Below are positions 46,945 to 58,519 of a stretch of 64,000 nt of DNA, piece after piece. Both the position numbers and the translations under genes were made by a program. The stretch's first letter is position 1, and each line of letters starts with the position of its first letter. The stretch covers positions 1,240,001 to 1,304,000 of the forward strand of contig QXEO01000411.1 of assembly GCA_007115705.1 (NCBI GenBank), read 5' to 3'. Origin of the DNA: Dactylis glomerata. Lineage: Eukaryota > Streptophyta > Magnoliopsida > Poales > Poaceae. Under the pieces are notes generated by a model. That model made no database searches, was not told the DNA's origin, and worked only from the letters and a program-made list of their open reading frames with translations.

Positions 46945-47715
46945 TGAAAAAGGGGCGGAGCCCCCGAGCATAAGTGAAGGGGGTAGAGCCCCCGAGCATT
47001 GGTCGAAGAGCGAAGCCCCCGAGCGTAAGTCGAGAGACGAAGTCCTTGTGCGTAGGTCGGAGGGCTCCGAGCGTAGGTTGAGGGGGCGAAGCTTTCGACC
47101 GTAGTTCGTAAGGCGAAGCCCTTGTGCGTAGGTCGGAGGGTGAAGCCCCCCGAGCGTAGGTTGAGAGGGCGAAGCCCATGAGCGCGGGTTAAAAAAGTGA
47201 AGCCCCCGAGCGCAGGTCGAAAGGGCGAAGCCCCTGAGCGCGGGTCGAAAAATCGAAGCCCCCAAGCGTGGGTCGAAAGGGCGAAGCCCCCGAGCGCGGG
47301 TTAAAGGAAGACGCGGTCGAAAAAAGCGAAGCCCTCGAGCGTGGGTCGAAAGGGCGAAGCCCCCGAGCACGGGTCGAAAGGGCGAAGCCCCCGAGCGCGG
47401 GTCAAAAAAGCGAAGCCCCCGAGCGCGGGTCGAATGGGCGAAGCCCCCGAGCGCGGGTCGAAAAAGCAAAGCCCCCGAGCGCGGGTCAAAAGGGTGAAGC
47501 CCCCGAGCGCGGGTCAAAAAAGCGAAGCCCCCGAGCATGGGTCGAAAGGGCGAAGCCCCCGAGCGCGGGTCGAAAAAGCGAAGCCCCCCGAGCGCGGGTC
47601 GAAAGGGCAAAGCCCCCGAGCGCGGGTCGAAAAAGTGAAGCCCCCGAGCGTGGGTCGAAAGGGCGAAGCCCCCGAGCGCGGGTCGAAAAAGCGAAGCCCC
47701 CGAGTGTAGGTTAAA
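46945..47715 (-). repeat. 28-bp tandem array in H (about 27 units)
   Basis: Plus-strand consensus GGGTCGAAAGGGCGAAGC followed by CCCCGAGCGC. In the better-preserved right half units often alternate between GAAAGGGCGAAG and GAAAAAGCGAAG types, giving a 56-bp higher period; the left quarter is decayed. Each unit contains, on the element strand, CTCGGGGGCTT, close to H's polypurine tract. Open frames on both strands (262 codons minus, 148 plus) follow from the repeat and are not genes. Confidence 0.92.
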
Positions 47716-47854
47716 CAATGATATGGGGAAGTGTACTTTATTGCTTGGTGCCGATGGCGCTATAGTTGAGCGTGGTCTGCTGCCGACGCATAATTACATA
47801 GAGATGGGGGGTAGAGGAAGCGTGCTGCTTCTAAGGGTAGAACCGACGCAACTG

Positions 47855-49256
47855 CTATGCGTTCCATGGGTTATCGATGTCCTTCCCTGTCTTGGGGTCG
47901 CGTAGTCGATATGCGCCTCCTGGGATTGCTTCGTGGACGAGGTACGACCCTTCCCATGGTGGCTCCAGCTTCGAGGTGCTTGTTTGCTTGAGGCGAAGGA
48001 CGAGGTTGCTTGGTTCGAAGGACCGTCCGCGTACCCGTCTGCTGTGGTAATTGTGGAGGCTCTGTTGGTAAATTGCCGAGCGGGCGAGAGCAACGTCCCG
48101 GGCCTCGTCCAGCAGGTCTTGGGCATCTGCCAATGCCTTTTCTGCGTCTTCTTCGACATAGGCCACCACGCGAGGCGCGCAGTAGCGTACGTCAGTAGGT
48201 AGTACCGCCTCTACTCCAAAAAGCAGGAAGAACGGCGTGTATCCAGTCGAGGAGTTTGGAGTTGTTCGCAGGCTCCACAGGACCGATGGCAATTCTTCGA
48301 CCCAAGCGCCTGCCGCGCGTTTGAGGGGTCGAAGGAGTTGCTTCTTTAGTCCGGCACAGACGAGGCCGTTGGCCTTTTCGACTTGGCCGTTGGACTTGGG
48401 GTGCGCCACCGAGGCGTACTTGATCTTGATGCCGAGCTTCTTGGCAAACTCCTGAAACTCGCCGAATGTGAAGTTGGTGCCGTTGTCGGTGATGATGCTG
48501 TTCGGTACGCCATACCGGTAGATGATTGACTTAAAGAATTTCACCGCCGTAGTTGCTTCTTGGTTTGTGACAGGGACAGCTTCGATCCACTTGGAGAATT
48601 TATCCACGGCGATGAGCAAGTACGTGTGGTTACCTCGAGATGATTTGGGCAGGGGTCCGACCTGATCGAGGCCCATTGCGCGAAGGGCCAGGTGACGGGG
48701 ATGGTGTGTAGCTCTGATGCGGGTGCGTGCGGCTTGGTGGTGAATAGCTGGCATGCTTCGCACTGCTGGACGATGTTCCTGGCGTCGTAGAGGGCCGAGA
48801 GCCAGTAAAACCCCGATCGAAAGGCTTTAGCGATGAGAGTTCGACTACTGGCGTGATGCCCGCAGGTCCCTTTATGGATTTCTCGGAGGAGAGCGATTCC
48901 ATCCTCTTGCGCTATGCACCGCTGGAGAACTCCTGTAGTGATGCGCTTGTAGAGCTCTCCGTTTATTATCGTGAAGGCCTTGGAGCATCGCATGACCTGT
49001 CGACGATGGATGGGATCTTCTGGTAGTTCACCTCGCACCAAGTAAGCCAGGTACGGCTTCGTCCAGACCGCTTCGACGAGCATGATTGCAGCTGCGTCTT
49101 TGGATGAATTTTCTGTTTCCGCTGCTGGGGTTGAACTTGATTGCTTAGCCCCCGAGTGTGTTGCTAACGCCGGGTCGACAGCGGGCTTGATCTTGACGGA
49201 GCGCTCGAATATCTCCTCGAAGAAGACTCCTGGTGGTATCGGCAGGCACCTAGAGC
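47855..49256 (-). pseudogene. Integrase of H
   Basis: The zinc-binding N-terminus (HKGTCGHHASSRT and CEACQLF, about 48740-48890) is in one frame; the catalytic core (LLIAVDKFSKWIE, IITDNGTNF, NGQVEKANG, about 48190-48640) is in another, joined by a frameshift near 48675. A C-terminal domain with EPPWEGSYLVHE follows, and a TAG at 47855-47857 truncates the last residues. All three D, D, E catalytic residues are visible. Confidence 0.88.
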
Positions 49257-49640
49257 CAACGTTGGCCAGGTTGTCTGCTTCTTTGTTACTTTCTCTGCTG
49301 ATGTGCGTTACTTCACACCCTTCAAAGTCACCTTCGAATTTTTCGTACATGGCGCGGTATGCAATCATGTTTGCACAGGTCGCATCGCACTCCTTCATGA
49401 CCTGCTGGGCGATGAGGTTCGAGTCTCCATGAATCTTGATGTGGGTGGCCCCGCACGCTTTTGCCATGCGCATGCCGTGCAGGACAGCTTCGTACTCTGC
49501 TTCATTGTTGGAGGGGTTCGAAAAGCGCATGCGGAGGACGTAGCGCATCTTGTCCCCCTGTGGTGACACAAGGACCACTCCTGCTCCTGCCCCAGAAACC
49601 TGTTTAGACCCGTCGACGTATATGGTCCAACAATTCGACA
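49257..49640 (-). pseudogene. Archaeal-type RNase H (aRNH) of H
   Basis: An intact stretch with WTIYVDGSKQVSGAGAGVVL, NNEAEYEAVLHGM, GDSNLIAQQV and NKEADNLA, giving the D-E-D-D catalytic set of the archaeal-like RNase H (RVT_3-type). Plant Tat elements carry this second RNase H after the conventional one. Continuous in frame with the integrase N-terminus. Confidence 0.88.
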
Positions 49641-51058
49641 TGTTCGGGAGTTCAGGCATTTGTGCTTCTGTCCATTCAGCTATGAAATCTGGCAGGATTT
49701 GTGACTTGATCGCCGATTGTCGCTGGTACGTGATCTCCCAGGGTCCCAAAGTGATTCCCCATAGTGACACGCGTCCTGTGGCGTTAGATTGTTGAGGATG
49801 CTGGACACTGGGTTCGAGGCTACCACTATAATGGAGTGGCACTCGAAGTAGTGCGGCAATTTCTTCCCCGTCATGTAGATGGCGTATGCTAGCTTCTGGT
49901 AATGGGGATATCGCTGCTTGGTTGGAGATAAGACTTCGATCAGGTAGTATACAGGCCTCTGCACTCTGTGCTCTTTGCCTTCCTCCGCGCGCTCGACCAC
50001 GAGGACCGAGCTGACGACTTGATTTGTAGCCGCTAAGTATAGCAACATCGGCTCTTTCTCTCGGGGGTGACGAGAACTAGGGAGGTCGACAGACGACGCT
50101 TGAGATTGTCGAACGCGGCTTGCGCCTCTTCTGTCCACGTGAAGTTGTCTGTCTTCCAAAGCAGCCGATAGAAGGGGAGAGCTTTTTCGCCGAGCTTGCT
50201 TATGAAGCGGTTGAGCGCTGTGAGTCAACCTGTCAACTGCTGGACGTGTCGAAGCGTCTTTGGCGGTTGCATGTTGATAATAGCCTGTATCTTCTCTGGG
50301 TTGCCTTCGATCCCTCTCTTAGAGATGAGGTAGCCCAGCAGTTGGCCTGTAGGTACCCCGAAGGAGCATTTCTTCGGGTTAAGCTTGATGCTGTAGCGGT
50401 CGAGGTTGGCGAAGGTTTCTCGCAGGTCGTCAAGCAAGCTGTCTGCTTTCACCGTTTTGATGACGATATCGTCGATGTAGACCTCAATGTTGCGACCGAT
50501 CTGTTCCTTTAAGCATGCCTGCATGCACCGTTGATAGGTGTCTCCGGCGTTCTTGAGCCCGAAGGGCATTGTCATGTAGCAGTACACCCCGTGTGGGGTG
50601 ATGAACGCTGTCTTGTCTTCATCTTCGACCTTCAACCGTATCTGGTTGTACCCAGAGTAGGCGTCGAGGAACGAAAGACGCTCGCATCCCGCGGTAGAGT
50701 CGATGATCTGGTCGATTCAGGGCAATGGGAAGTACTCTTTCGGACAATGTTTGTTCAGTGCCGTGAAGTCAATGCACATCCTGTAGATCTTGGTGTCCTT
50801 CTTTTCCACCATGACCGGTGGCGAAAGCCACGTGGCTTCCTTGATTTCTCTGATGAACTTGGCCTCGAGGAGGCGATTGATCTCTTCACCCATTGACTTG
50901 GCTTTTTCTGGATTGTAGCGGCGCATGGACTGCTTGACTGGCTTCGCATTCGGAAAGATTTTGAGCTCGTGCTCGGCGAGTTCCCTGGGGATGCCTGACA
51001 TATCTGCTGGACACCAGGAGAACATCCTCCAGTGCTCACGGAGGAACCCGACGAGCAC
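49641..51058 (-). pseudogene. Reverse transcriptase and conventional RNase H of H
   Basis: RT: FIREIKEATWLSPPVMVEKK and YRMCIDFTALNKHCPKEYFP (about 50725-50860), KVEDEDKTAFITPHGVYCY, catalytic YIDDIVIK (about 50460) and LLGYLISKRGIEGNP. RNase H (about 49750-50060) with YLAATNQVVSSVLV and RYPHYQKLAYAI. Breaks: TGA at 50717-50719 and at 50225-50227, both explained by C-to-T in a CGA codon, and frame changes near 49800-50070. Confidence 0.85.
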
Positions 51059-51322
51059 GCTTTCCTATGCGGGAGAAAGAGAATTCGACACCCGCGCCGT
51101 CTTGGTTGGATCTGTCGGGTGGATCTGGTGCTCTCGAGTGTCTTTGCTGGCGTCGAATGAGAGTTCTAGGGCATTCTGCTGTGCCGGCGGATCGATGTCC
51201 ATGTTGGTGGCCTCCCTGATGTGATAGAGCTCCTCATGCACCCCGAAGGTCTGGGACATGCTGTTGAAGTTCTTGTCGCAGTTCTTAGAGCGGGCAAAGC
51301 TACCGCTGATTGTTAGTGGTCC

Positions 51323-52033
51323 TCAATTAGCGGGCATCCGCAGCTCGAGGTAAGCGTAGTGCGGAACCGCCATGAATCGGGCGAATGCTGGTCGTCCGAG
51401 AATGGCGTGGTACTGCGAATGCCAATCGACGACCTCGAACTCGATCTTCTCCTTCCTGAAGTTTGAGGGGGTGCCGAAAATGACATCCAAGTGTATTGCT
51501 CCTAATGGATACGTCGGCTTTCCAGGGACTATTCCATGGAAAGATGTCTCCGTCGGCAAGAGATTGTTCATCGGGATCTTAATTTTGCGCAAAGTGTCTG
51601 CATAGATTAGGTTCAGACTGCTCCCTCCATCCATGAACACTTTCTTCGAGGTAAATCCCCCTATCTGCGCCTCGAGGACCAAGGCGTGGTGTCCAAGGCG
51701 TGGGATCTTCGGTGGGTGATCTGACCGGTCGAAACCAATTGGGTGTTCAGACCAGTTCAGGTATTCGGGCGTGGCAGGTGGTGCGTGCTCAGCGTGAAAG
51801 ACCTCCCTCGCGCGCTTCCGCTGGACCTGGTTTGTCGGGCGCCCTCTCTGAATCATGGGTACGAATCCTCGTGGTGGCGGGAACGCCTCCTCTTCATCGG
51901 CTGGCTGCCGTGGCTCGCCGTGCTGGATTGTAGCGGCTTGGTGGCCCTGCTGGACCACGTTCGCTGGTGGATTGGGTGGCGGTGGTGGAGCGTTGTAAGC
52001 TATCGCACCGGCCACTGGTTGCTCAGTCTGCAT
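51323..52033 (-). pseudogene. Gag tail and protease of H
   Basis: Proline-rich linker, then an aspartic protease with core FMDGGSSLNLIY (DGGSS instead of DTG/DSG, as in Tat elements) and HAILGRPAFARFMAVPH. The frame is open through the protease and ends with a stop at 51323-51325. Confidence 0.8.
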
Positions 52034-52048
52034 TCTCTCTTGAAGCGC

Positions 52049-54514
52049 TCAACTGAGATGAAGAAATTCTCTGCACTCGATGATGAGGTGAGTGGGTCTT
52101 CGAATTCCATCTTTATTGAGGTACGTGTGCCTTGTGCACCCTCCATCGAGCATCTCGTCTGGTGACAGCTGCGGCTGATCGCGTCGTCGGCGCCACTCCG
52201 TTCTTGGCTTCAAATCATGGCCAACGCTTCTGCTACTACTGCCATAGTAGTTGTTTCCTCGTCGCGGACTGTCGTGATTATCATCACGGTCCTCGTTTAC
52301 GTAGCCTGCTGCTACCATGTCGGTGGCATCTGCGTCGTCATAGCGGTTCCGACGACCTTTTTTGCGGGAGCTATTGTGAAACTGGTCCTTCGCATCGCTG
52401 TCCCGCTCCGCCGATCATCGGCGGCTTCTAGGTGCCGAAATGGAGTCTTCAGCATCAGCCCACTCATTCGCCAAGCTCATGAGATGGTCGACGGTCTTCG
52501 GCTTGCAGCGCCCTAACTCTTCCTTGAAGTCCCGTCGAATGAGCCCGTCCCGAAAGGCATCGATGGCCCTTTCGGGCGAAATATTCTCCGCCGTGTTGCG
52601 GAGACTGATCCATCATGAGACCTGAGGTTTTCTCCGGTCCTTTTCACGCACAAGCATAACTCTTTGAACGACGTGGGCCATCGCGAGGTACCTCAAAAGT
52701 TGGCAATAAAGGCTTGCCGAAACTCTTCCCAGGAGCGTATGCTGTCCGGAGCAAGATTGTTTAGCCACGCCCTAGCGTTGTCCTTCAGGTGCAATGATAG
52801 TAACTGGAGAGCATTGTCTCTGGATCCACCACCGATTGTGACGGCGGTCATGAAGTCGTCGAGCCAAATTCGAGGGTCCTGCTGCCCATTGAACTTGATG
52901 ACACCATCGCTGAGCTTGATTCCTTTCGGCAATGGTGTGGAACAGATCAGGAGGCTAAAGCACTCCGCTCCGCACAGCCCATCATGATTGCCGGTGAATG
53001 CCTCGAGATCACGTTCCTCCTCGAAGCGATGGGCCTCGCGTCGCGTGCACCCAATGTCGACTCTATTTTGAGCTAGGCCATGTTGAAGTTCTCTCATGCT
53101 CTTGGTTGGCTGTGCCCCAAAGCACCCTAACTCCTTCGAGCGCCAGGTTCCGCAAGTGCCTCATATGCTCGTCGTCGTTTGCTGGTTTTGCGGTGATGTA
53201 TGCCGCGGTTGCCATGATCGCAGCTTCCTTGGTTTTGGGCAGCAGATCTGCTTCATTGAAATCTGCCTCCAGGTTTCGGGCGACATTGTGTATGTTGGCC
53301 CTAGGCGAAATACGCAACTGTGTCCTGTGTTGGACACTCGACGAATAGTGGGACGATAGTGCGGCCCGCCTTCTGCTGGACGCGTCGGCCTCGTCCCTGC
53401 GTCTCTCCAAGATGCGCCTGTCAGCGCTGATCTGATCCTTCTGTTCCTGGACGACGAACCGGAGCGCTGCTAGCTCCCGCGGGCTCGGGTTGGGGCCCAT
53501 GTCTGTTTCACCCGCGTACACTCTCCTTGCGTACCGGATCTGGTCTTGTGTGATGAACTGTCGACCGGTATTTGACCGGTTTTGACCGTCGTTGGCTCTG
53601 TTCTCGTTGCCATCTCCGTGCGACGCCATCATGCAGTGACCTCCGAACGATGGGGTCAAATCGTCGCTGATTTCTCCCAGCGCTGGAGGGTAGATGTCGT
53701 CGTCTCTGAGGTAAGATTCGACCTCAACCAAAATGTCAGAGTCGTAGTCAACCATGTACTCGTTACTATTTTCCCTTTAGCTTCGGGGTAGACGTCGTCG
53801 TCGTCTGAGCATGTGTAATCTGAGTATAGCCCTTCAACGTAATCAGGGTCGTAGGTTGCAGTACGGAGCGTGAGGGCGTTGAGAGCCCGCTCGCACTCGG
53901 ATATCGTCGGGTAGACAGCTGCAGTGCCTCCCTGAGGATCTTCACAGCCGGCTATCACATGAGACGAGAAATCTCCGGCGCCCACGAAGTGGTACACGTC
54001 GCAATCGGTGCAGTAGCGCGGTGGTTGGGGATGGAGGTGGATCTTCGAAGTCATTGGACCCTACTGATGGGGTCGAATCTTCCAGCCTTGGTTCCTCCTC
54101 CAGTGGCGCCAACGACGCCAGTGGTGCGGTTGCTGAGGGATTGCCCTCGGTAACTAGTGGTGTGCTTGGGGTTGTCGCGGGTGGCGCGGAATCGCCGACG
54201 GAGATTAGTTCGGCGACTCTGTTGTTGTCCACGTGGAAGCTGAACAGCCCGAAGGCCATGTCGAAACCTCCAGTGATCGCCGAAACTGCTCCCGTCGTGC
54301 CCGAGGTTGGGCCGACGATAGTCGCGACCGGAATGAGTTCGGTGGCGTTTGACAGGGCGATGTCGATGACGATTGATTCCACGCTGTCGACCTCTGGTTC
54401 CAGAGGGTTGGCGTCGATGATGGCCGGCACAGTGATGCCGGCGATGGTGTCAATGGTGGTGTCGATGATGGTGTCGATGCTGATCACGGCATTGGCGTCG
54501 ACGTCGATCGGCAC
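52049..54514 (-). pseudogene. Gag of H (fragmented)
   Basis: Pieces in several frames: an Ala/Asp/Ile-rich N-terminal region (54514-53942), an acidic segment (54054-53656), a linker with many Arg (53755-53063), the retrotransposon gag core (53097-52693, with KFNGQQDPRIWLDDFMTAV and LKDNARAWLNNLAPDSI), and a C/H-containing tail (CTRHTYLNKDG...ECREFL, about 52060-52140). Several frameshifts separate the parts. Confidence 0.75.
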
Positions 54515-54519
54515 AGCGA

Positions 54520-54712
54520 TGCGACGGCGGTGTCAAGGGTGTTGTCGATGTCGACCTTGGCATTGGTGTCGGCGTCGATCGGCACAGCGATGCCAACGGC
54601 GGTGTCGAGGGTGTTGTCGATGTCGACCTTGGCGTTGATGTCGGCGTCGATCGACATAGCGATGCCGACGGCGGTGTCGAGGGTGTTGTCGATGTCGATC
54701 TTGGCGTTGGTT
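54520..54712 (-). repeat. 72-bp tandem repeat in H gag leader (about 2.7 copies)
   Basis: A unit beginning GGTGTCGAGGGTGTTGTCG, period 72 bases, encodes a 24-residue repeat (starting NAKVDIDNTLDTAVGIA) on the minus strand. Being a multiple of three it keeps the frame, and may extend the N-terminus of gag. Confidence 0.8.
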
Positions 54713-54752
54713 GGTGATGGAGCCGGCGAGTCCGTAGATCCAGATCCCGTCA

Positions 54753-54770
54753 TCCCCACGGTCGGCGCCA
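54753..54770 (-). other. Primer-binding site of H
   Basis: Element strand TGGCGCCGACCGTGGGGA, two bases inside the 5' LTR. The first eight bases match the tRNA-Asp site of Athila elements but the rest differs, so the tRNA used is uncertain. Confidence 0.65.
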
Positions 54771-54772
54771 AT

Positions 54773-55335
54773 TGACGAGGTTCTACCCCGGCAATGCCCA
54801 TGTTCGAGGGCTTTCGATCTAAGGAACGCATGGTGGGACCTGGTGAACTCGACGGCGATCAGACGAAAATAGGGAAACATGAGGTTTTACCCAGGTTTGG
54901 CTCCCTTGGTAGGGTAATGACCTACGTCCTGCTTGTCTGACTTTTATTGATGTGGTGGCTACAATGGCGATGTTACAGTGGGGGCGTAGATTGGATCTAG
55001 CCGAAGTAGAGAGCCCTGAAAGTTGAGCGCTCCGGCGTGTGGTGGTGAAAGAGTATCTAGGGTTTTGGGGCCTCCCTCCCAGCCTTTTATATGCGAAGGC
55101 TGGGTCTCAGGATTGTCCCTCAAGGAAAGTACAGATCAGATCCATCTCGAACAAACCCTAACCGAAGTCTAATACAAATTGGACTCCTCGAATCCTTGCT
55201 TGCTCGCCAAGTACAGCTCCTGGGCCGCATCTAATTATCGTCTTCATGGGCCTCGCAGCTCCTCTGACAACAACCTACCCTGGGCCAAAAACCAGGTAGG
55301 AGAATATCGAGGGCCTGTTTGTCATTCCTTCGTCA
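54773..55335 (-). repeat. 5' LTR of H
   Basis: Same length as the 3' LTR; TATAAAAG on the minus strand at 55084-55091. Drives the genomic transcript leftwards. Confidence 0.95.
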
Positions 55336-57623
55336 GCTTAGTTAACCCATTCTGCCATGAGACTCATTTTGCCTCAAATGACCAAGTGAAAACTAAGACG
55401 AGGTCTTTCAGAAGCATTCCCTCAGACCAAACGGACGCGTTCCAACCTATCAACATCTACCACCCTCTGTCCGCCTGGCTTGAGTTCTTGCATCTTATTT
55501 GACCAAGACAGAGCCCATATGTCTTGTGGTTGCACTAGAAGCTTCACGACTTGAACGTCTCCAATATCTTTGCTCCTGGGTGGCCGTCCACAAGTGAGAT
55601 ACACCTGGTGGTTCAGAGGTTCGACGACATGACCCCAGGGAACCACTCAACACAACCCAAACAAAGCCACATCCACCTAGGTGGTTCATTAACTTAGTTG
55701 TTTTCTTAGTTTTTGCAAAACAAGGTTTTCAACACTTAGCCAAAATGTCTGTTAACCCTTCCCACAACAAGTGTAAAAGCAAAGTCCTATAGCAGCAGCA
55801 ATTCTACTAGGAGATGCAATGTTAGGCAAAGTTAGACAAAAACCTAGCATAAAATCTAGCAAGCTAAGACAAGAAAATCATAAACCTCCTACACATGCAT
55901 CTTCTACTTGAAAAGCTACAAGTGACAAAATTCCAGTAGGACAAGGGAACATGGTGACACTCGCCTTGGTGAGGAGAAGAGTTGGTGCACTCATCACAAA
56001 GACACTCGTTGCACTCAGCACAATCTACACATAAAATATAGCATCATAAGCACATATCAATCACAAAACACTCATAAAAGGAAAATTATGCATGCAAATG
56101 TGTTTTAAACACCTCAAGGACAGTTAACAGGTTCTCTAGTTGTTGACTATATGCATGATGCCATGATCAAAATTATAGAGTTATTTTATAAGCCTCAATT
56201 TGTTTACAACACACAAATAGACAATTAAACAAACTAAAACTACAAAAGTGATATAGAAGATACTAAAAATATATTGGACATGCCACAGCACTGAGAGAGT
56301 TCAAATAGGTCAAAAGCAAGAGAAATTACTGTAAAATAGATTTTACAACTATTTTTAATAGCCAAAACACATAGATAGAGCTTGCAGTAATTCAGTACAT
56401 AAAACAGAGGCAAAAGTATTATTTTATTCCAGAAATAGGTTCTTCTTATTTTTCTGAATCCAGAGACGCAAAGTTTGCTAAATTTAGACCAGTAGAACAA
56501 AAGATATGCAATTTACAAGTTTAAACAACAATCTGATAAATTAGAACGAAAATAGAATCGGGTTTATCCAGAGACTGACACGCGGCGCGTCCCTATTGGC
56601 TGGTACCGGTTCGCGCGGATCTAGCACAGCCACCGTTAGATTAAAAGAAGATCAAGTGGTCCAGATTGAACCATAACGATTCAGTTAAGTGATCTAAAAT
56701 AGACCGTAGGATTCAGATATGACGGATGGAGGAGAGGGGAAGAGCTCACCGTGAAATGTCGACGACGAGGGACTGGCGGCTCTGGAGATCACGGCGAGGT
56801 GCTTCCGGCATTCCCTGGTGGTGATGATGTACACGACGGTGTTCTGCGGAGGTGGGCAAAGACGGTGATGCGGTCGGAGTGCTCGGACGCGTCCTATAAC
56901 AAAGGCGAGGTGCGGCTGGAGATTATGCAATCGTGTCAGAGAGGTGTGTTAGGTTGAGGGAAAAGGAGTGGCGCAGATGGTGATCAAGAGGGCATCGTTG
57001 CTCACCAGAAACCGGCAGCGCCCTCTGGCAGTATTGGCGGTGCGGCGATCTCTAGTTAGGGCGGCCTAGCGGCATTTTAGCTAGGGTTTTGGAGAGGGGC
57101 GGGTGCGGGCGGAGAGGGGGTTTATATGGGGGCGTTGCATGGCAGAGGGGTTAGGGTTTGAACCGAATCAGAGAAGAATCCGTGGAGATCACACTCGGGG
57201 GCGCGCCGTGTTCGATCCGGACTGTTTGGGAGGGATGACAAGTGGGGTCCAGGTGTCGGTGACTGAGAGAGAGGGAAAGAGTAACGGTTCAGGGAGAAGA
57301 GGGGAGTGGGCCATGGGCCGTCCTTTAGTGCGGGCTGAAATCTGCCCCCGGGGCCTTTTCTTCTTTCTCTTTCTCTTTTTCTTTTTCTGGTTTTACTTGA
57401 AAACTTTGCAAATGAAACCCTATTTGATCCAAACAAATTTTGAACTTTGCAAGAGCAAAAAACTTCCTGTTGTTTTGATCATACAGTGAATGATTTGATC
57501 AATGGCACATGGTTTTCCACAAATGAAGTCAATGCAATGATGAATGAATGCATGAGATGGTGTATGATTTCATGTGCAAGTTTTTTATAATTTCTTTCCC
57601 AAAAATTGGGATGTTACAGTATT

Positions 57624-58519
57624 ATGTCAGTGCGAGAGGAAAAGACAGCGGGTGCCTGGATGGGTGTGGTAACGGCGGCAAACGGGAGCACGAATCACTG
57701 CGTCCATCTAATGGTACTTTGGATGTGTATAGCTACCACCGGTGGTAGAAAATCCGCATTGATAATTATATATCCATGTTTTATATTGATTTCGAGGATT
57801 TTCTAAATAATCCCCTCTCTTTTGGTTTTAACTCTATCTGGCAGAAAACACCTTATGTTAGTGTTTTTGACTTTCAAGGAGCTACATGATTCAAAAAAGG
57901 GCAAGGTCAGAGAGCACGGTGTGGTAATTTCGAGACAAACAAAATGAGATAAAGTGGGAAACCATGAGGTCAATGTGCTGGGAAAGAGCACTAGTGGCGC
58001 TGCCCAATACCCAGGCCACTCCACCTGTACTCGTTTCCACCTCGAGCATATGATAGCATCCATTTTTGCGTGGTTCTCCTTATCTTGACCTAAAACTGAC
58101 TATAAAAAGGGCCCCCTGCGCATTCCCAAATCACGGCAGCATGGAGATCCAAAACAAAGAGATAGAGAGATAGAAGGCTATTGTCGGGGAAGTTCAAAGG
58201 GGGAAACGCTGTCGGAAAGGTGTCATGTGGGCTCCACTCCCCTCCGGCGTGTTCATCATCACCATCTACAAAAATTCCATCTTGATCCCCCTACTGTAAT
58301 CTTTTGGGAAACATGGTGTGTGGTATAATCTATTGTTTTCCCATGATCTATTGTATCTATGTCTGAGTTTGAGTAGTGATTTGTTCTTTGCAATTGTAAA
58401 ATACTTTGTTGATTGGTTGCATACAAGTTTGTAATCTTCTATGATGGTTTTATGTACTGATATATGAGTGCACACATATGTTGGGGGATGCATAAGTGAC
58501 GAGGGGTTAACTCGGCAAA
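57624..58519. other. Unassigned DNA with an LTR-like promoter
   Basis: 57624-58080 is unrecognised. 58080-58480 looks like part of an old plus-strand LTR: TATAAAAAGG at 58101-58110, a leader-like stretch, then T-rich sequence like the U5 region of Athila-type LTRs. No LTR ends or coding sequence are visible. Confidence 0.4.

Larger units (their letters stand above)
40947..55335 (-). mobile_element. Complete Tat-lineage LTR retrotransposon (H), 14,389 bp, TSD GCTTA
   Basis: LTRs 40947-41509 and 54773-55335 (563 bp each; I count 14 differences, about 2.5%) and GCTTA at 40942-40946 and 55336-55340. The minus strand carries, from right to left: PBS, gag, protease, reverse transcriptase, RNase H, archaeal-type RNase H, integrase, a 28-bp tandem array, an antisense gene region, a repeat-rich 3' region and the polypurine tract. 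The second RNase H and DGGSS-type protease place it in the plant Tat lineage. Coding frames carry stops and frameshifts. Confidence 0.95.
40297..57618 (-). mobile_element. Solo Tekay-type LTR (I), 2928 bp, TSD GTATT, split by element H
   Basis: 40297-40946 plus 55341-57618 form one LTR whose minus strand begins TGTAACATCCC and ends GCTACA. It is flanked by GTATT at 40292-40296 and 57619-57623. No interior or second LTR exists, so it is a product of LTR-LTR recombination. TATA box on the minus strand at 57121-57126 (ATATAAAC). It resembles the F LTR in order and length. H is inserted in the stretch that would be intron. Confidence 0.88.

Noticed and set aside
46945..47715. CRISPR-like array of 28-bp repeats, or repeat-protein genes (262 codons minus, 148 codons plus)
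   Set aside because: Units are directly adjacent with no unique spacers, in a plant retrotransposon. The open frames follow from the repeat composition on both strands.
47855..48455. Plus-strand ORFs opposite the H integrase
   Set aside because: Shadows of the integrase coding frame; no independent domain or splice pattern.
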